The notes beneath the pieces were generated by a model that saw only the letters and a list, made by a program, of their open reading frames with translations, made no database searches and was not told where the DNA came from. Positions 1 through 10,188 of a stretch of DNA of 64,000 nucleotides are shown here, piece after piece. This DNA is from Deltaproteobacteria bacterium. Lineage in GTDB: Bacteria; Desulfobacterota; Desulfomonilia; UBA1062. The stretch is from assembly GCA_015486075.1 (NCBI GenBank), contig WFSG01000035.1:1-64000 (forward strand), in the 5' to 3' direction. Made by a program: the position numbers and the translations under genes. The first letter of the stretch is position 1; each line of letters opens with the position of its first letter.

Positions 1-714
<714 letters not shown>

Positions 715-785
715 AATTTTTCGCATCTTTCACTATTCAGTTTTCAAAGATCAATACTTATATTTAACGCTACTTCCCTAGCTTA

Positions 786-936
786 ACAGTACCAAGAAAG
801 CTAACCCCTGTCAAGCGACGTTTTCCTGTCTTACTCCAACAGGGTGTGCTTTCTATTAAAGAACAATAGCCTTGTCAAGGTCTAAAATATCCTCAAACAG
901 CCCTGACCTTCTAGATGAAGTTGTTACCATTGTCAA
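786..936 (-). promoter_or_regulatory. Three tandem sigma-70-type promoters of the rRNA operon
   Basis: Three perfect TTGACA boxes point toward the 16S gene, each followed after exactly 17 bases by a -10-like hexamer. They are TTGACA 936-931 with TAGAAG 913-908, TTGACA 878-873 with TAGAAA 855-850, and TTGACA 814-809 with TACTGT 791-786. The boxes are spaced 58 and 64 bases apart. The -10 elements match consensus at only 3 to 4 of 6 positions, while the -35 boxes are perfect, a plausible design for strong but regulated rRNA promoters. The array starts 19 bases after the tyrS stop codon, so rRNA need not depend on the upstream operon. Confidence 0.75.
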
Positions 937-954
937 GGCCATTTATCGGATATC

Positions 955-2157
955 TTAAAGATTTATTTTAACCCTAGCAAAACGCCTTCTACCCACCTTT
1001 ATGATATAAGTACCAGATGGCAGGATCATGTCCTCATCCTTGATACGCTCCCCATCGAGCCTGACAGCTCCCTGTCGTATCATACGTTTTGCCTCCGAAG
1101 TACTGGTGGTGAGATGGCTATCCTTCAGAACTGTGCATATCCATGGTTTATCTAGTCTCAAGGATACTTCTGGCATGTCATCCGGCAGAGACCTTGCACG
1201 AAATACCTGCTCAAACTCCTGTCTTGCCCTGATGGCATCTGCCTTGCCATGGAAACTTTCTACTAGTTCACTTGCCAGTTCCATCTTTACCTCCATGGGA
1301 TGTAACTGTCCGTTTTCAACCCTTGTCTTCATTAGATTTATTTCTTCGAGCTTCTTTGAACTAAGCAATTCATAATATCTCCACATAAGCTCATCTGAGA
1401 TTGACATCAACTTGCCAAACATCTCGGACGGCTTATCGTTTATACCTATGTAGTTGTTGTAGGACTTACTCATCTTTTGAACACCGTCCAGTCCCTCGAG
1501 CAAAGGTAATGTGATAATGACCTGCGGATCTTGACCATAGGCCTTCTGAATCTCTCTTGCCATCAACAAGTTAAATACCTGGTCTGTGCCTCCAAGCTCT
1601 ACGTCCGCATTCAATGCAACGGAATCATAACCCTGAACAAGGGGATACATGAACTCATGGATACCGATTGGTTTTCGGTCGGCAAACCTAGTCTTAAAAT
1701 CATCCCTCTCTAGCATCCGTGCAACGGTCTGGGTGGATGCTAGCCTTATGAACTCCGTGATGTTCATTTTCGACATCCACTCTGAATTGAATCTAATTTC
1801 GGTCCTGTCAGGGTCGAGCACCTTAAAGATCTGTTGCTGATATGTCCTCGCATTTTCCAATACTTGTTCCCTTGTCATGGGCCTTCTTATCGTGCTTCTT
1901 CCACTAGGATCCCCAATCATGCCTGTGAAATCACCTATTAAGAATATTACCCTATGCCCAGCATCCTGAAATTGCTTCATCTTCCTAAGTAGAACCGTGT
2001 GTCCAAGGTGAATGTCAGGGGCAGTAGGGTCAAAACCCGTTTTAATTCGAAGCGGCCTGCTTTTCTTCAACCTATCAACAAGTTCCTCTCGGGATACGAT
2101 GTCAACCACACCCCTTGTAATCTCTTTAACCTGCTTATCAATGTCCATATGTCCCAT
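955..2157 (-). CDS. tyrS: Tyrosyl-tRNA synthetase
   Basis: Class I aminoacyl-tRNA synthetase that charges tRNA-Tyr in the cytoplasm. The HIGH signature appears as HLGH at residues 50-53 and the KMSKS loop at about 228-232. A C-terminal S4 RNA-binding domain covers roughly the last 65 residues. A length near 400 residues is normal. The frame is open to GTG codons at 2166 and 2163, but I choose ATG at 2157 because AGGTGG lies five bases upstream of it; those GTG codons lie in and next to that ribosome site. The gene is last in a zapB-zapA-fthC-rny-tyrS string and lies directly upstream of the rRNA promoters. Confidence 0.96.
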   Translation of the reverse strand: MGHMDIDKQVKEITRGVVDIVSREELVDRLKKSRPLRIKTGFDPTAPDIHLGHTVLLRKMKQFQDAGHRVIFLIGDFTGMIGDPSGRSTIRRPMTREQVLENARTYQQQIFKVLDPDRTEIRFNSEWMSKMNITEFIRLASTQTVARMLERDDFKTRFADRKPIGIHEFMYPLVQGYDSVALNADVELGGTDQVFNLLMAREIQKAYGQDPQVIITLPLLEGLDGVQKMSKSYNNYIGINDKPSEMFGKLMSISDELMWRYYELLSSKKLEEINLMKTRVENGQLHPMEVKMELASELVESFHGKADAIRARQEFEQVFRARSLPDDMPEVSLRLDKPWICTVLKDSHLTTSTSEAKRMIRQGAVRLDGERIKDEDMILPSGTYIIKVGRRRFARVKINL

Positions 2158-2195
2158 GAGCACCACCTATACTATTAACAATCTTCTAGTAAGCC

Positions 2196-3746
2196 TCATT
2201 TTGCATACCCAACTGCACGGTTCTCCCTGATTACTACAACCTTTATCTGACCAGGGTAGATCATCTGCTTTTCAATGGCCTTTGCAATGTCCTGAGCAAG
2301 CGTGTCCATGTTATCATCATTAATCTGTGATATATCTGCTATTACCCTTATCTCCCTTCCTGCCTGCACCGCGTATGCCTTTGTAACACCCTTGAATGAT
2401 ACTGCTAGTGACTCAAGGTCTGAGAGTCTCTTTATGTAATTTTCAAGCATCTCCTGCCTAGCCCCTGGCCTTGCTGCAGAGAGTGTATCTGCTGCCTGCA
2501 CGAGAAAACCGTAGACCGAGGTTACGGGCGTCTCGTCATGGTGTGATGCTATTGCCTCGACAACTTCATCAGACTCCCCGTATCTCTTTGCTATGTCTGC
2601 ACCAATAATAGCATGAGATCCCTCTAGTTCATGATCCACTGCCTTACCTATATCGTGTAGTAGCCCTATGCGCTTAGCTATCTTCTGGTTAACGCCTACC
2701 TCAGCTGCCATTACACCGCAAAGGTGAGCGACCTCCAGGGAATGCTGATATACGTTTTGGGCAAAGCTTGTCCTGTATTTCAATTTTCCAATCAATCTTA
2801 CGAGCTCCGGGTGTATGTCATGTATACCAACGTCAAAGGTGGCCTGCTGGCCTGCTTCCCATATGCTATCCCTAACCTCTTTCTCTACCTTTTCAACAAC
2901 CTCTTCAATCCTTGCCGGATGTATTCTTCCGTCCGCTACCAGCTTCTCAAGTGCAAGCCTTGCTACCTCTCTCTTTACAGGGTCAAAACAAGAAATTACA
3001 ACCGCATCAGGCGTATCATCAATAATAAGGTCAACCCCTGTTAGAGACTCGATGGATCTGATGTTCCTCCCCTCTCTCCCAATAATCCTTCCCTTCATCT
3101 CTTCATTCGGAAGGTTAACAACAGACACAGTATGTTCATTCACCACGTCTGCTGAAAACCTCTGTATGGTTGTCGCCAATATCTCCTTGGCCTTCTTGTC
3201 TGCCGTAGCCTGGGCTTCTTCCTGAATTTGCCTGAGCTTCTTGGCAGCCTCGTGTTTTGCCTCGCTCTCTAGAGTCAACATTAATTCCTTCTTCGCCTCT
3301 TCCTGACTCAACCCACTTATCTTTTCAAGCCTACCTATCTGTTCCCTACGAAGGGCTTCTACTTCATGCCTGATCTGTTCAACTTCTCTCAATTTCTGGG
3401 TGAGCTTTTCTTCTGTTCTCTTTGCGTCCTGTTCGCGTTTGTCAAGAAGGGAGAGCTTAGTGTCTATCTTGTCTTCCCTTTGAGCAAGCCTCTTCTCGGC
3501 CTGAGAGATTTCCTTCATCCTTTCCTTTGCTTCTCTCTCGCCCTGTGATTTAGCGTTGAATATCATTTCCTTAGACTTTAGCCTAGCATCTGCTATCATG
3601 TTGGATGCCTCTTTCTTCGCCTCTTCTACCAATCTTGATGCAGTACTAGAGGCATCTCTTACATATCTCTTATCCAGAATTACCTTAATGAGATAACCCA
3701 GACCCAGACCAACAAATAAGGACAAAGCTATGTACACTATCATCAT
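2196..3746 (-). CDS. rny: Ribonuclease Y
   Basis: Membrane-anchored endoribonuclease that starts mRNA decay. Visible in order are one N-terminal transmembrane segment (about residues 2-22), a long charged coiled coil (about 30-200), a KH domain with GREGRN, and an HD phosphohydrolase domain with LLHDIGK and a following HAIIGA segment. At 516 residues it has the normal family length. The ATG at 3746 overlaps the stop of the upstream cyclo-ligase by four bases (ATGA), and GAGGTG lies seven bases before it, so the two genes are probably translationally coupled. tyrS follows after about 38 bases. Confidence 0.96.
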   Translation of the reverse strand: MMIVYIALSLFVGLGLGYLIKVILDKRYVRDASSTASRLVEEAKKEASNMIADARLKSKEMIFNAKSQGEREAKERMKEISQAEKRLAQREDKIDTKLSLLDKREQDAKRTEEKLTQKLREVEQIRHEVEALRREQIGRLEKISGLSQEEAKKELMLTLESEAKHEAAKKLRQIQEEAQATADKKAKEILATTIQRFSADVVNEHTVSVVNLPNEEMKGRIIGREGRNIRSIESLTGVDLIIDDTPDAVVISCFDPVKREVARLALEKLVADGRIHPARIEEVVEKVEKEVRDSIWEAGQQATFDVGIHDIHPELVRLIGKLKYRTSFAQNVYQHSLEVAHLCGVMAAEVGVNQKIAKRIGLLHDIGKAVDHELEGSHAIIGADIAKRYGESDEVVEAIASHHDETPVTSVYGFLVQAADTLSAARPGARQEMLENYIKRLSDLESLAVSFKGVTKAYAVQAGREIRVIADISQINDDNMDTLAQDIAKAIEKQMIYPGQIKVVVIRENRAVGYAK

Positions 3747-4303
3747 GATCCTTCACCTCTTGTCATGTAGACCCCACTTTCTGTCACCACAAAACTTACA
3801 CGTACATCCCAAGGATCCCGTGGCAAAGCATCAAAGAGAAAGGCCTTGAAACATACGCCCATTGTTGTCATGGAGGGATACTCCCTCATAAGCCGGTCAA
3901 AGTAACCCTTGCCATAACCTATTCTGAAGCCACTCCTGTCGAAAGCTAGCCCAGGCACAAGCACAAGACCGATATCTAAAGGATATACAGGCTCGCCCCC
4001 TACAGGTTCCATTATACCAAACTTACCCTTTTCAAGATCCTCCAATGAGGATACCTTGTAAAACTTGATATACTCTCCCTCAACCCTCGGGAACACGAAG
4101 ACCTTGTCACTAATATTTAACAGTGAAAGTATGTTAACCTCGCCTCTAGTAGGTGCATACAAGGCTATTATTGATGCCCACTTGAACCTGGGAAACTCGG
4201 CTATATGGGACTCTATCAATCTCTCAAACTTGAGCCGAGTACCTCTACTAAGACCTTCTCTCCGCCTTAGCGCATCCCTCCTTATTTCTTCCTTTGTTAG
4301 CAT
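3743..4303 (-). CDS. 5-formyltetrahydrofolate cyclo-ligase
   Basis: Converts 5-formyltetrahydrofolate to 5,10-methenyltetrahydrofolate using ATP. The signature GYGKGYFDR is present in the second half and the protein has about 186 residues, as in the family. The frame extends upstream to 4369, but the first segment there (MHLGRVLYPPSIP...) does not look like the family and would run into the structured gap. I place the start at ATG 4303, preceded by AAGGT. In many proteobacteria this gene (ygfA/fau) follows zapA with 6S RNA between them, and the same order is seen here. Confidence 0.9.
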   Translation of the reverse strand: MLTKEEIRRDALRRREGLSRGTRLKFERLIESHIAEFPRFKWASIIALYAPTRGEVNILSLLNISDKVFVFPRVEGEYIKFYKVSSLEDLEKGKFGIMEPVGGEPVYPLDIGLVLVPGLAFDRSGFRIGYGKGYFDRLMREYPSMTTMGVCFKAFLFDALPRDPWDVRVSFVVTESGVYMTRGEGS

Positions 4304-4336
4304 AATACCTTCGCTCGAGCCGATTTTCTTGGGAAT

Positions 4337-4460
4337 AGAGGGTGGATAAAGTACCCTGCCCAGATGCACAGACTATCTTTACAATATTTCTTTTGCACTG
4401 AAATCCTCGATCTTTATGAAGATCTCAGCTTGCGCCAGGGCCTAAGAATATTATCCTCTC
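4337..4460 (-). ncRNA. Candidate 6S RNA or other structured RNA between zapA and the cyclo-ligase gene
   Basis: The 214-base gap between zapA and the cyclo-ligase gene holds nested complementary arms in the expected 6S location. Outer arms GGATAA (4456-4451) and TTATCC (4349-4344) enclose CCCTG (4440-4436) with CAGGG (4358-4354), which enclose GCGCA (4435-4431) with TGTGC (4370-4366). Inside is a perfect hairpin, GATCTT-CATA-AAGATC (4424-4409), beside an A-rich single-stranded side. A long hairpin with an internal bubble is the 6S architecture. However, this core is about 124 bases, shorter than the usual 160-190, so the identification rests mainly on gene order. It could instead be a leader structure of the cyclo-ligase mRNA. 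Confidence 0.33.
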
Positions 4461-4517
4461 GTTTATGTGCTTGACGGAAAACGACCGTAGAAGCATGCAA
4501 AAAGTAGGGGCGAGTAA

Positions 4518-4799
4518 TTACCCCAAGTATGTGTCTATATAATCTATCAGTTTCTCTAACCGGCTATCTGCTTTCAACTTTAATTCATCCAGCTCTTTCC
4601 TCGCCTGGGCTACTTCATCGGCCATGTTAAGCATAACCAATGCTATCAGATCCTTGGTTGAGACAGCAGTCTTTGATCTCTGGACCTCTACTACCTTGCC
4701 ATCTATGTACTTAGAAAGCTCCTGAAGATAGCCTTGGTCACCCTTGACCTTTACCTTATACTCATGACCTAATATGCTAAGTCTGATAGATCCCGACAA
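4518..4799 (-). CDS. zapA: Cell division protein ZapA
   Basis: Small cytoplasmic FtsZ-ring stabiliser, 93 residues. The N-terminal half (SIRLSILGHEYKVKV) forms the ZapA beta/alpha head. The segment TKDLIALVMLNMADE and the charged heptad stretch after it form the dimerisation helix. The start is TTG at 4799, two bases after the stop of the upstream coiled-coil gene, with GGAAG about ten bases upstream; no better start is available without losing the head domain. The tight spacing to the zapB-like gene indicates one transcript and a shared divisome role. Confidence 0.88.
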   Translation of the reverse strand: MSGSIRLSILGHEYKVKVKGDQGYLQELSKYIDGKVVEVQRSKTAVSTKDLIALVMLNMADEVAQARKELDELKLKADSRLEKLIDYIDTYLG

Positions 4800-4801
4800 G
4801 A

Positions 4802-5017
4802 TTAAAAGTCTTCCACACTCTTGATAAGATGTGTGATCTTCTCTTTTATACGATCCCTCTCCGCCAGGAGGTTTTCCATATCGCTCTTGAGCCCTGCTAT
4901 TTCACCCTCCCTTTCCTTTAACCTTACCTCTAAGTCTAATCTCTCCTGCTTTAAACCTTCAACCAGTTCCAGCAACTTTTTTATCTTCTGCTCCAGAATA
5001 TCAAGTTTGTTTAGCAC
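4802..5017 (-). CDS. Small coiled-coil protein, ZapB-like cell division factor
   Basis: This 71-residue protein is almost entirely a predicted coiled coil with leucine heptads (LNKLDILEQKIKKLLELVEGL and onward) and no membrane segment. Length, composition and position directly before zapA match ZapB, which bridges ZapA and the Z ring. ZapB-type proteins have little sequence identity, so the call rests on shape and context. It starts with GTG at 5017, with GGAG seven bases upstream, and is the first gene behind the promoter at 5045-5075. Confidence 0.72.
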   Translation of the reverse strand: MLNKLDILEQKIKKLLELVEGLKQERLDLEVRLKEREGEIAGLKSDMENLLAERDRIKEKITHLIKSVEDF

Positions 5018-5044
5018 TTACAATCTCCAATAAACTTATTATAT

Positions 5045-5075
5045 ATTATACATCAATAATGATGGTCAAAGTCAA
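5045..5075 (-). promoter_or_regulatory. Likely promoter of the zapB-zapA-fthC-rny-tyrS string
   Basis: On the minus strand a perfect TATAAT (5050-5045) is preceded by TTGACT (5075-5070) with a 19-base spacer. This is longer than ideal, but the -10 box is perfect and AT-rich DNA surrounds it. It would give a leader of about 20 bases before the zapB GTG. The rest of the 264-base divergent gap toward pheA (5076-5281) shows no T-box, leader peptide or strong plus-strand promoter that I can recognise. Confidence 0.45.
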
Positions 5076-5287
5076 GGATAGACTTCTTAGGCTCAACTCC
5101 AACTCATGTAAGTACCTCTACGCAACTTTACAAAAGAACGCAAACAAGGTATCTCCATTTACACATGCTCAACCTGAACAAGCAAAGCTCATAGTCTAGC
5201 ATACAATCTTGCAAAGCCAGAACCTTTCTGATACCCTCACCCTTGGGATTGTCCAGGATAAAATCTGAGACAGACTAGAGTGTGACG

Positions 5288-6364
5288 ATGAGCGATAAGA
5301 TAGAAAAGATCAGAAAGAAGATTGACTCAGTGGATGACACTATTGTTCGTCTTCTCAAAGAAAGGGCCATGTTATCCCTAGAGATTGGAAGGCAGAAAAA
5401 TAAGGAAGGCATGGAAATAGAAGACTTAACCAGGGAGTCATACATACTGGAAAGGTTGAGACATAGGGCGTCTCCTCCTCTTACTCCACAGATGTTGGAA
5501 GAGATATACAGTTTGATTTTCAGCATATCAAGGTCGCTTCAGTCGAAAAAGAGAATAGCATACCTTGGCCCTGAAGGTAGCTATAGCCACCTGGCAGCAT
5601 TCAAGACCTTCCGTTTTGATTCCATATTGGTACCCAGACCTAGCATAGACTCTGTTATAAAAGAGGTAATATCAGAAAGAGTAGACTTTGGTATAGTCCC
5701 GGTTGAGAATTCTACTGAGGGAATGATAAACCAGACCTTGGATATGATGGCATCATCAAGACTATACGTTTACAGGGAGATAATGTTGCCAATAGTACAT
5801 CACCTTATGGCAAAGGTTGATATCTCAGACATAACCCGTCTATTCTCACATCCGCAGGCTATTGCCCAGTGTAGAGACTGGATCAATAAAAACCTCCCTG
5901 GGGTTAAGATTGTAGACATGGCAAGTACATCGGAGGCAGCAATGGCTGCTGCGAAACATCCATCAGGAGCAGCCATCGCGTCAGAGTATACGGCCAAGAT
6001 ATACGGATTACGTATCTTGGCATCCAAAATAAACGATAATCCTGACAACATAACAAGGTTCTGGATAATATCAAGGCACATGGCAAAGGTACAAGGAAAG
6101 GCAAAGACATCCATAATCATCACGTTGGAAAACGTCCCAGGCGCATTATACAAGGCAATCGGTTCCTTTGCGAGTGAGGGTATAAATCTGACAAAGATAG
6201 AATCAAGACCCTCAAAGAAAAACCCATGGGAGTATCTGTTCTTCATTGATATTGAGGGGAATCTTGATGAGGAGGGAGTAACAAAGGCCATAGAAGATCT
6301 AAAATCGTGCACAAAGGACATCAAGATACTGGGATCTTATCCAGAAGGAGGAATATTGTCTTGA
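5288..6364 (+). CDS. pheA: Bifunctional chorismate mutase / prephenate dehydratase
   Basis: Makes prephenate from chorismate and then phenylpyruvate for phenylalanine synthesis. An AroQ-type mutase domain covers about residues 1-80 (IRKKIDSVDDTIVRLLKER). The dehydratase domain runs from about 92 to 270 (AYLGPEGSYSH, VENSTEGMINQTLD), followed by a regulatory ACT domain (GALYKAIGSFASEGINLTKIESRP) at the end. The ACT domain suggests feedback control by phenylalanine. Start choice is uncertain between GTG 5282 and ATG 5288; neither has a strong ribosome site, and ATG is preferred. It heads an operon with hisC, tyrA, aroA and cmk, and its last codons overlap the hisC start. Confidence 0.94.
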   Translation: MSDKIEKIRKKIDSVDDTIVRLLKERAMLSLEIGRQKNKEGMEIEDLTRESYILERLRHRASPPLTPQMLEEIYSLIFSISRSLQSKKRIAYLGPEGSYSHLAAFKTFRFDSILVPRPSIDSVIKEVISERVDFGIVPVENSTEGMINQTLDMMASSRLYVYREIMLPIVHHLMAKVDISDITRLFSHPQAIAQCRDWINKNLPGVKIVDMASTSEAAMAAAKHPSGAAIASEYTAKIYGLRILASKINDNPDNITRFWIISRHMAKVQGKAKTSIIITLENVPGALYKAIGSFASEGINLTKIESRPSKKNPWEYLFFIDIEGNLDEEGVTKAIEDLKSCTKDIKILGSYPEGGILS

Positions 6365-7455
6365 GACCTCCGAAGACAGCTTCTTGGATAAACCACATAC
6401 CTGCGTATAGACCAGGGAAGGCAAAGGAAGAGATAGCAAAGAGATACGGCATTGAAAATCCCATAAAGATGGCCTCAAATGAAAACCCACTTGGTCCAAG
6501 CCCAGCCGCTCTACGTGCCATAGATAATTACAAGTCCAAGATAAATCTATATCCCGACACAGCTGCAGAAGAACTAAGGATAAAGGCCGCGGGCTTCTTT
6601 GGGTGTAAAGAGGAGCAGGTAATAGTTGGGAACGGATCTGACGAGGTTATAGACCTAGCATGCAGGGCATATCTTGAACCAGGCGATAATGCGATAATAC
6701 CCGAATGTACGTTCAGCTATTATAGCATAGCATCTAAAGCATGTGGCGCGGTTATTAGAAACGTACCAATGGATGACGGTCTGAAAATAGATATTGATTC
6801 GATCATCTCCAGCGTTAATAACCAGACGAAGATCGTGTTCCTGGCTAATCCCAACAATCCAACAGGCTTACATATAAGTGGCAACAACCTATCTAGGTTA
6901 CTTGGGTCTTTGCCAGATCATGTACTTGTTCTACTGGATGAGGCATACGGACTTTTCACGAGGGCAAATGATTTTAAGAGTGGGCTTAAATTTATAGAGG
7001 ATGACAAAAGAATATTGGTAACAACAACACTTTCTAAATCTCATGGCCTTGCAGGGTTAAGGGTTGGTTTTGGAATTGCAGATAATGCCATAATAGAAGC
7101 ACTCAACCGTATTAAACCCCCTTTCAACGTTAATCTCCTTGCCCAGAGAGCAGGTATTGCAGCTCTTGATGATACCACTTTCCTGAAAGACACCCTAAAC
7201 ACAGTCTGGAATGGCATGGATTTTCTTTGTTCAGGTTTCAGAAAGCTTGGCCTGGAATTTGTTCCCTCGCAGACAAACTTTGTCTTGGTGAAGGTAGGAA
7301 AAGGTGCAAGGAGTGTATACGAGGAATTACTGAAGGCAGGTATAATAACAAGGTACATGGACAGCTACGGTCTTAGTGAGTACATCAGGATAAGTGTTGG
7401 CATGCCCGAAGAGAACAGGGCACTAATGGAAACAATAGGGAAGATACTGGGATAA
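6361..7455 (+). CDS. hisC: HisC-family aminotransferase (aromatic or histidinol-phosphate)
   Basis: Fold-type I PLP aminotransferase of the histidinol-phosphate group, 364 residues. NPNNPTG and the PLP-lysine motif TLSKSHGLAG are present, as is the ASNENPLGPS substrate segment near the start. Placed between pheA and tyrA, it probably aminates phenylpyruvate and hydroxyphenylpyruvate, perhaps in addition to histidinol phosphate; this is inference from context. The frame opens far upstream inside pheA. I choose TTG at 6361 because AGGAGG lies nine bases before it and TTGA overlaps the pheA stop, a typical coupling arrangement. Confidence 0.88.
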   Translation: MRPPKTASWINHIPAYRPGKAKEEIAKRYGIENPIKMASNENPLGPSPAALRAIDNYKSKINLYPDTAAEELRIKAAGFFGCKEEQVIVGNGSDEVIDLACRAYLEPGDNAIIPECTFSYYSIASKACGAVIRNVPMDDGLKIDIDSIISSVNNQTKIVFLANPNNPTGLHISGNNLSRLLGSLPDHVLVLLDEAYGLFTRANDFKSGLKFIEDDKRILVTTTLSKSHGLAGLRVGFGIADNAIIEALNRIKPPFNVNLLAQRAGIAALDDTTFLKDTLNTVWNGMDFLCSGFRKLGLEFVPSQTNFVLVKVGKGARSVYEELLKAGIITRYMDSYGLSEYIRISVGMPEENRALMETIGKILG

Positions 7456-7459
7456 AGTT

Positions 7460-8290
7460 ATGAAGATAGGTATAGTAGGTCTTGGACTAATCGGTTCGTC
7501 TATTGCAAGGTCAGTGGTTTCCAAAGAAGAAATTTCAAGTGTGGTCGCCATTGACACCAACACATCGAGCCTAGAGGCTGCGGCCAGTGAGAAAGTAATA
7601 GATAAAGGGGGCACAGATCTTTCCCTGCTTGAAGACGTGGACCTGGTCATACTTGCCCTGCCTGTTAAAACAGCACTAAAGATAGCACCAGAGGTTGTGA
7701 AGCATATGAAGAATGGTTCTATACTCACGGACACCGGTTCCACAAAGGTCTCGTTAGTTAGGCTTATACAACCACTATGGCCAAGGTACGTAGGGAGCCA
7801 CCCTTTGGCTGGAAAAGAAAGTTCCGGCTACTTATCAGGCGAATCAGCCATCCTGAGAGATGCCATTTGCGTAATAACCCCAACGCCCTCTACAGACAAA
7901 GCATGCATCGAGACGGTAAAGATGTTCTGGAGACTGTGCGGTGCAAACACCGTGCTCATGAGTCCCAGCAGTCATGATGCCATCATGGCTGTTACTAGCC
8001 ATCTACCCCACTTGTTGAGTTTTGGCTACATGCACATTATAGAAAACTCAGTTGTACCACGTTCCCTAATCGGAAAAGGCCTCAAGGATTTCACCAGGAT
8101 AGCTGCATCAGATCCAAGGGTATGGAAAGATATCTTCTTTGACAACAAAGATAATATAATACCGCTTATAAACGAATATATAAAAGAACTTGAGAAATTA
8201 CGTTCTTACATAAACGTGGGAAAAACCGAAGCTATAGAGGAACTCCTTAGACAATACAGTAAGATAAGGAGAACACTTGATGAAGGTTAA
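7460..8290 (+). CDS. tyrA: Prephenate dehydrogenase
   Basis: Oxidative decarboxylation of prephenate (or arogenate) on the tyrosine branch. The N-terminal Rossmann motif GIVGLGLIGSSIA binds NAD(P), and GSHPLAGKESSG is the conserved substrate-binding stretch (the HPLAGKE family motif). At 276 residues it is a single-function enzyme without mutase or ACT domain, so mutase activity is supplied by PheA. ATG at 7460 is four bases after the hisC stop, and the 3' end overlaps aroA by eleven bases. Confidence 0.94.
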   Translation: MKIGIVGLGLIGSSIARSVVSKEEISSVVAIDTNTSSLEAAASEKVIDKGGTDLSLLEDVDLVILALPVKTALKIAPEVVKHMKNGSILTDTGSTKVSLVRLIQPLWPRYVGSHPLAGKESSGYLSGESAILRDAICVITPTPSTDKACIETVKMFWRLCGANTVLMSPSSHDAIMAVTSHLPHLLSFGYMHIIENSVVPRSLIGKGLKDFTRIAASDPRVWKDIFFDNKDNIIPLINEYIKELEKLRSYINVGKTEAIEELLRQYSKIRRTLDEG

Positions 8291-9533
8291 AGGTGACATA
8301 AGGCCTCCTGGCGATAAGTCCATAACCCACAGGGCATTAATACTAGGTGCACTGGCCCATGGAAAAACAAGCATAAGAGAACCTCTTAAATCAAATGATA
8401 TATTCAGAACAGTTGAAGCACTGAAAAGATTAGGCATAGATGTAGATGCTAATAACGATGATATATGGGAGGTCCATGGTGGTGGGCAGTTTGAGGAGCC
8501 AAATGATGTAATAGATGCAGGCAACTCTGGTACTACAGCAAGATTGATAACCGGAATACTATCCTCCATTGACGGTGTAAGCATAATAACCGGCGATAAT
8601 TCACTCAAGAGACGCCCAATGGCAAGGCTTATAGAGCCGCTGACATTCATGGGTGCATCTTTCATGGCAAGAAAAGAGAGGTTTCTCCCGCTAGCCATAA
8701 AAGGAAAAAGGCTAAGGGGGATATCATATAGAACAAAGGTGGCTTCTGCACAGGTGAAGTCTGCTATACTGCTTGCTGGTCTCACTGCAGAAGGTATAAC
8801 CGAGGTTATAGAGCCGGCCAAGAGCCGTGACCACACTGAAAAGATGCTAGCTTATCTCGGTGCGTCATTAAGTATAGACGGCAACAGTGTGAGGATTAAG
8901 GGAGGTCAAAAGCTTGTCGGAAGGGAGATAGTTGTACCCTCTGATCCATCTTCGGCAGCGTTTCCAGCTGTATGGGCAGCAGCAACATATGGCTCAGAGT
9001 TGATAATAAGGGATATGTGCATAAATCCCACCAGAACAGGATACGTAGAGGTTCTCAAGAGGATGGGTGCTGACATAAAGCTGACAAATATAAGGTATTC
9101 ATCGGGCGAGGGGATAGGAGACATGATTGTAAGGGGGGGCAGCCTAAGGTCAACAGTAATGAAGGATGGCGAGATCCCACGGATAATTGACGAGATACCA
9201 ATCCTTGCCGTTGTTACAGCTTTTGCTGAAGGGGAAAGTGTCATTAGGAATGCAGGGGAACTCAGGCTAAAGGAGACTGACAGGATCGCTGCCATGGCAG
9301 AGGGACTTAAATCACTAGGTGCTGATGTGGATATCTTAGAAGATGGCATGGTAATAAAAGGCCGAGCAAGGTTCCATTCTGGCAGTATCAGGACCTTCGG
9401 TGACCATAGGATAGCCATGGCTTTTTATATACTCGGTAAGATAGCGGATATCGAGATAGAACTTGACGACATGGACTGCGTGAACGTCTCTTATCCTGGT
9501 TTTTTTAATGCCATGGAAAACATCGGTGGGTAA
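8280..9533 (+). CDS. aroA: 3-phosphoshikimate 1-carboxyvinyltransferase (EPSP synthase)
   Basis: Joins shikimate 3-phosphate and phosphoenolpyruvate in the shikimate pathway. The PEP/S3P loop PGDKSITHRA is near residue 10, DAGNSGTTARL near 83, and KETDRIAAMAEGL near 340, all intact. The protein has 417 residues. ATG at 8280 lies inside the end of tyrA and is preceded by AAGGAGA at a normal distance. A TTG three bases earlier is less likely. The gene sits after the branch-point enzymes in the same operon, although its own step lies upstream of chorismate. Confidence 0.95.
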   Translation: MKVKGDIRPPGDKSITHRALILGALAHGKTSIREPLKSNDIFRTVEALKRLGIDVDANNDDIWEVHGGGQFEEPNDVIDAGNSGTTARLITGILSSIDGVSIITGDNSLKRRPMARLIEPLTFMGASFMARKERFLPLAIKGKRLRGISYRTKVASAQVKSAILLAGLTAEGITEVIEPAKSRDHTEKMLAYLGASLSIDGNSVRIKGGQKLVGREIVVPSDPSSAAFPAVWAAATYGSELIIRDMCINPTRTGYVEVLKRMGADIKLTNIRYSSGEGIGDMIVRGGSLRSTVMKDGEIPRIIDEIPILAVVTAFAEGESVIRNAGELRLKETDRIAAMAEGLKSLGADVDILEDGMVIKGRARFHSGSIRTFGDHRIAMAFYILGKIADIEIELDDMDCVNVSYPGFFNAMENIGG

Positions 9534-10188
9534 CAGGATAATTACTATAGACGGCCCTGCTGGAACAGGGAAATCGACCGTTGCTAAAGGGATTGCGGAA
9601 AGGCTAGGTTTCATCTACTTGGACACCGGTGCATTATACAGGGCTGCTGCACTAAAAATAAGTTCTTCCCAAATAAATCCAGACAATGAAGAAGATTGTG
9701 CCAGGGTAATATCTACCTCTACTATAAGCATCTGTGGAGATAGGACGTTTATAGATGGCAAAGATGTATCAGAAGAAATAAGATCTAGCTATATCAGTGA
9801 CCTTGCCTCAAGGATAGCAACCCTACAAAGCGTAAGGAAAGAACTCATCAGTATACAGAGGTCAATAGCTCTGCTTTCTTCTATAGTTGCAGAAGGCAGA
9901 GACATGGGTTCAGTAGTGTTCCCTGATGCAGATGTAAAGTTCTTTCTAGATGCGATAGACAGGGAGAGGGCAAGGAGAAGATATCTGGAACTTCTTGACA
10001 AGGGTTACAACGCAGAGTTCAAAAAGGTTCTAACAGAGATACGTAGAAGGGATTCAAGAGACAAGACAAGAAAGATTTCCCCCCTAGTTATACCAAAGGA
10101 CGCAATTGTTGTAGATACAACACACCTTACACGTGAACAAGTGTTGTCCAAGCTCTTGGAGATTATAAGATTGCGCTTATCCGATTAA
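9526..10188 (+). CDS. cmk: Cytidylate kinase
   Basis: Phosphorylates CMP and dCMP. The Walker A loop IDGPAGTGKST is near the start, followed by LDTGALYRA and EGRDMGSVVFPDADVKFFLDA, which are the family's NMP-binding and lid motifs. I choose GTG at 9526, which overlaps the aroA stop (GTGGGTAA) and has GGAAA upstream. An ATG at 9508 would add six residues but has no ribosome site. The aroA-cmk junction is common in bacteria. The 3' end runs 12 bases into the convergent gene at 10177. Confidence 0.94.
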   Translation: MGNRIITIDGPAGTGKSTVAKGIAERLGFIYLDTGALYRAAALKISSSQINPDNEEDCARVISTSTISICGDRTFIDGKDVSEEIRSSYISDLASRIATLQSVRKELISIQRSIALLSSIVAEGRDMGSVVFPDADVKFFLDAIDRERARRRYLELLDKGYNAEFKKVLTEIRRRDSRDKTRKISPLVIPKDAIVVDTTHLTREQVLSKLLEIIRLRLSD

